DNA of 64,000 nucleotides, taken from Adineta vaga (lineage: Eukaryota > Rotifera). Below are positions 62,283-64,000 of this stretch, piece by piece (the stretch's first letter is position 1; each line of letters begins with the position of its first letter). The position numbers were made by a program, and so were the translations under genes. The stretch spans positions 16,182,001 through 16,246,000 of the forward strand of contig CP075492.1 of NCBI GenBank assembly GCA_021613535.1. Reading direction: 5' to 3'. Below the pieces are notes generated by a model. That model saw only the letters and a list, made by a program, of their open reading frames with translations. It did no database searches and was not told where the DNA came from.

Positions 62283-63212
62283 ATGTCTGATTCGGATCTT
62301 TCAATCAAATCTGAAACAAATCTATTCAAAAAAACAAACAAGATTCGTCATATTCTATCAATTCTTTTTATTATATTTCTAATCATTTTAAGTATTTTTC
62401 CATTTTATCAAAGAGATTTTCTTCGAAAGAAAACATATTCACTCAAACGATATCGCATTGCACATTGTATGACAGGTATTCCGCGAACACTTTATAAAGA
62501 AGAAGTTTATGTTGCATATCGTCGTCAAGCATTGAACAATCTTCCCGGTGATCTTTTTCTCATTCTTCAATTACCTGATAAAGCGGAAAAAGTTCATGGA
62601 GTCGAAATCACTGTAAATCATCGTGATTCATACGAAAGTGCGATAAAATATCTTTCACCTAAAAGACTTCAATGGATTCCGATCAGTGATAATATAGGAG
62701 TAAAAGATGATATTACTGGTTATGCTAAATGGAAACGCTGTTTAGATCATATTGAACAAGCTGAAAAAGAAAATGGATTTCAATATGATTTTATTGTTCG
62801 TACTCGTCCTGATATATTTATTGCGAAAGATTTACCAACAGAAGATCTTTTACCACATGATCGAGTATTAATCAATCCATATTATGAATGTTTATTAGAT
62901 GATATTCCACCGGGTTATACAAAAAAATGGTCTGATCATCAGTCACCATGTGATAATAAAAACTATGGTTTATCTGATTTTTTTACAATTTTACCGAGAA
63001 AATTTGCAAATATATTTTTGAATATATCTTATATACCTGATTTACCTCGTCATATTTGTGGATCACGTTCTAGTCATCCTGAATGTGGTGTTCGAGCGAT
63101 TCTTTTCAAATATAATATAACTTTTGAACTTTGGCCATTTGTTGTGAAAATTATGAGACCAACACAGTTTTGTCATAATCGAGTGTGGAATCATTTTAAT
63201 AGTTGGTGTTAA
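62283..63212 (+). CDS. Type II membrane glycosyltransferase-like protein, copy 3
   Basis: This 309-residue gene is the duplicate of the one at 40887-41816. Only three residues differ: Thr to Ile in the membrane anchor, Lys to Pro in LQLxDKAEK, and Asn to Asp in YIPxLPRH. The anchor, HCMTGIPRTL, RTRPDIFI and all cysteines are kept, and the frame is intact. Both copies keep the upstream flank including the acceptor AAATTTAG, so both could be expressed. The very low divergence implies recent duplication or ongoing gene conversion. Donor and acceptor substrates are unknown. Confidence 0.65.
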   Translation: MSDSDLSIKSETNLFKKTNKIRHILSILFIIFLIILSIFPFYQRDFLRKKTYSLKRYRIAHCMTGIPRTLYKEEVYVAYRRQALNNLPGDLFLILQLPDKAEKVHGVEITVNHRDSYESAIKYLSPKRLQWIPISDNIGVKDDITGYAKWKRCLDHIEQAEKENGFQYDFIVRTRPDIFIAKDLPTEDLLPHDRVLINPYYECLLDDIPPGYTKKWSDHQSPCDNKNYGLSDFFTILPRKFANIFLNISYIPDLPRHICGSRSSHPECGVRAILFKYNITFELWPFVVKIMRPTQFCHNRVWNHFNSWC

Positions 63213-63972
63213 ATATAGTTTTCTTCAAAAAAAATAATCTTTTGTCTAAACATACCCCTAACGTCATTCATTGCTCATATAGAATGCAAGAAGTTTTTGT
63301 GATGATAAAAGTTTGCTGCACTCCGATTGCCTTGAACAAACAAACGAAAGATAAACTTTAATAAAACCTATCGAGTCTATATTTGAAAATTCGATGTTTC
63401 GTGAATGAAGATACGATTCAATTATACTATCAAGCAAAAGATGACTAAGAAAACAATTGAATTATCTCAAAAATGAAATAGATGAAAAACGAGTTTTTTT
63501 TCTTCTTGTTTCCATTCAGTTATTTAATTGATGTGAGAGTATTCTTAACATTGAAGAAGAAAAAGAAAAAGATGAAAACTTATTAGCAATATTAGAGAAA
63601 GAATAATAAATATATTTGAGAAAAGCATGCTTCAAGAAGGTAAGAAATTATTAGTCGACTTTCCTTTCACTCAAACAAATTTGTTCACTTTCTTAAATGT
63701 ATTTCCATAATAGCAATGAACGATAAAATATCTATGAATTATTTATATAGACGTTGTCGGCACAGCATGCTTCATTCTTCATTGAAAGCCAAAATCATCG
63801 AGAAATATTCTGCATCTTTACTATTCTCTTTGTTTCATTCTTTTTCCAAGTGAATCAGAAATTCAAGACTGAAAGGGAAAAAAAACAATAAGTGAAACAT
63901 ATAGAGGATAATTTAGTACTCTTAAATACTTCAACACTCTTTTTCAGATCATTTCTCAAGAAAAAAAAATCC

Positions 63973-64000
63973 ATGTCGAATTCAAATTCTTCAATAAAAT
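63973..64000 (+). CDS. Start of a fourth glycosyltransferase-like copy, cut by window end
   Basis: The last 28 bases repeat the first codons of the gene at 42577 (MSNSNSSIK). Its upstream flank also matches. Whether this copy carries the two-base insertion seen at about 43190 cannot be read because the window ends here. Confidence 0.6.

Larger units (their letters stand above)
60752..64000. repeat. Right copy of the segmental duplication, runs off the window
   Basis: This is the direct-orientation duplicate of 39357-42604. Its first bases (AGTAGATGAAGATAC) join directly to the end of an LRR unit, whereas in the left copy the same bases continue an F-box reading frame. This junction is therefore the derived one. 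The block includes the second glycosyltransferase-like gene copy at 62283 and the first 28 bases of a fourth at 63973. The end of the duplication is outside the window. Confidence 0.9.

Overview
The window looks like nuclear DNA of a bdelloid rotifer (Adineta/Rotaria type). It is AT-rich eukaryotic sequence with many very short GT-AG introns, mostly 48-65 bp. It mixes clear animal genes (SLC49- and SLC43-type transporters, retinol-dehydrogenase-like SDR, TRPM channel, fatty-acid-binding protein, invertebrate lysozyme) with a long run of intronless genes of bacterial or otherwise unusual character, plus F-box/LRR proteins, an NHL-repeat remnant, a PIF1-like helicase remnant and many degraded copies. 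The species assignment is inference from this combination; there is no rRNA or marker gene in the window.

Layout. 1-1.3 kb: 3' part of an SLC49A4-like transporter. 2.6-6.0 kb: a head-to-tail trio of two GIMAP/AIG1-like GTPases, both ending in CaaX boxes, and a single-pass membrane coiled-coil protein. 6.6-9.8 kb: an SDR gene and an SLC43-like transporter gene that converge with 16 bp between their stop codons. 10.3 kb: a small Gly/Tyr-rich protein. 11.5-16.6 kb: a complete TRPM-type channel in about 18 exons. 17-26.6 kb: mostly accessory genes, namely a secreted Cys-cluster protein of unknown function, a frameshifted GNAT acetyltransferase, an intronless quinone-oxidoreductase-like MDR, an intronless secreted glycosidase-like propeller protein, an i-type lysozyme and a secreted protein of six BLIP-like repeats. 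27.5-28.4 kb: a dead PIF1-like helicase. 29.0-32.6 kb: a possible multi-pass membrane gene divergent from a 893-residue J-like/ankyrin/ADP-ribosyltransferase-like fusion.

32.7-39.4 kb is rearranged: a foldback inverted repeat, an F-box/LRR gene, a degraded inverted copy of the GTPase plus coiled-coil pair, a non-autonomous transposon with 66-bp terminal inverted repeats, and an F-box remnant. 39.4-43.5 kb carries tandem glycosyltransferase-like genes (the second frameshifted). This block reappears at 60.75-64.0 kb as an almost identical direct duplication that runs off the window. Between the copies lie a FABP gene, an NHL pseudogene, two F-box/LRR loci, a lesion-rich pseudogene related to the coiled-coil gene, and an array of 15 leucine-rich repeats with one repeat per exon.

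The strongest candidates for something undescribed are the GTPase plus membrane coiled-coil module, whose two-gene core recurs as a decayed copy 32 kb away; the J-like/ankyrin/ART fusion; and the secreted six-repeat BLIP-like protein beside a lysozyme and a glycosidase-like protein. The 21.4-kb-spaced duplication has a direction that can be read from its junctions. Splice sites were placed by eye; family names rest on motif recognition, not on searches.
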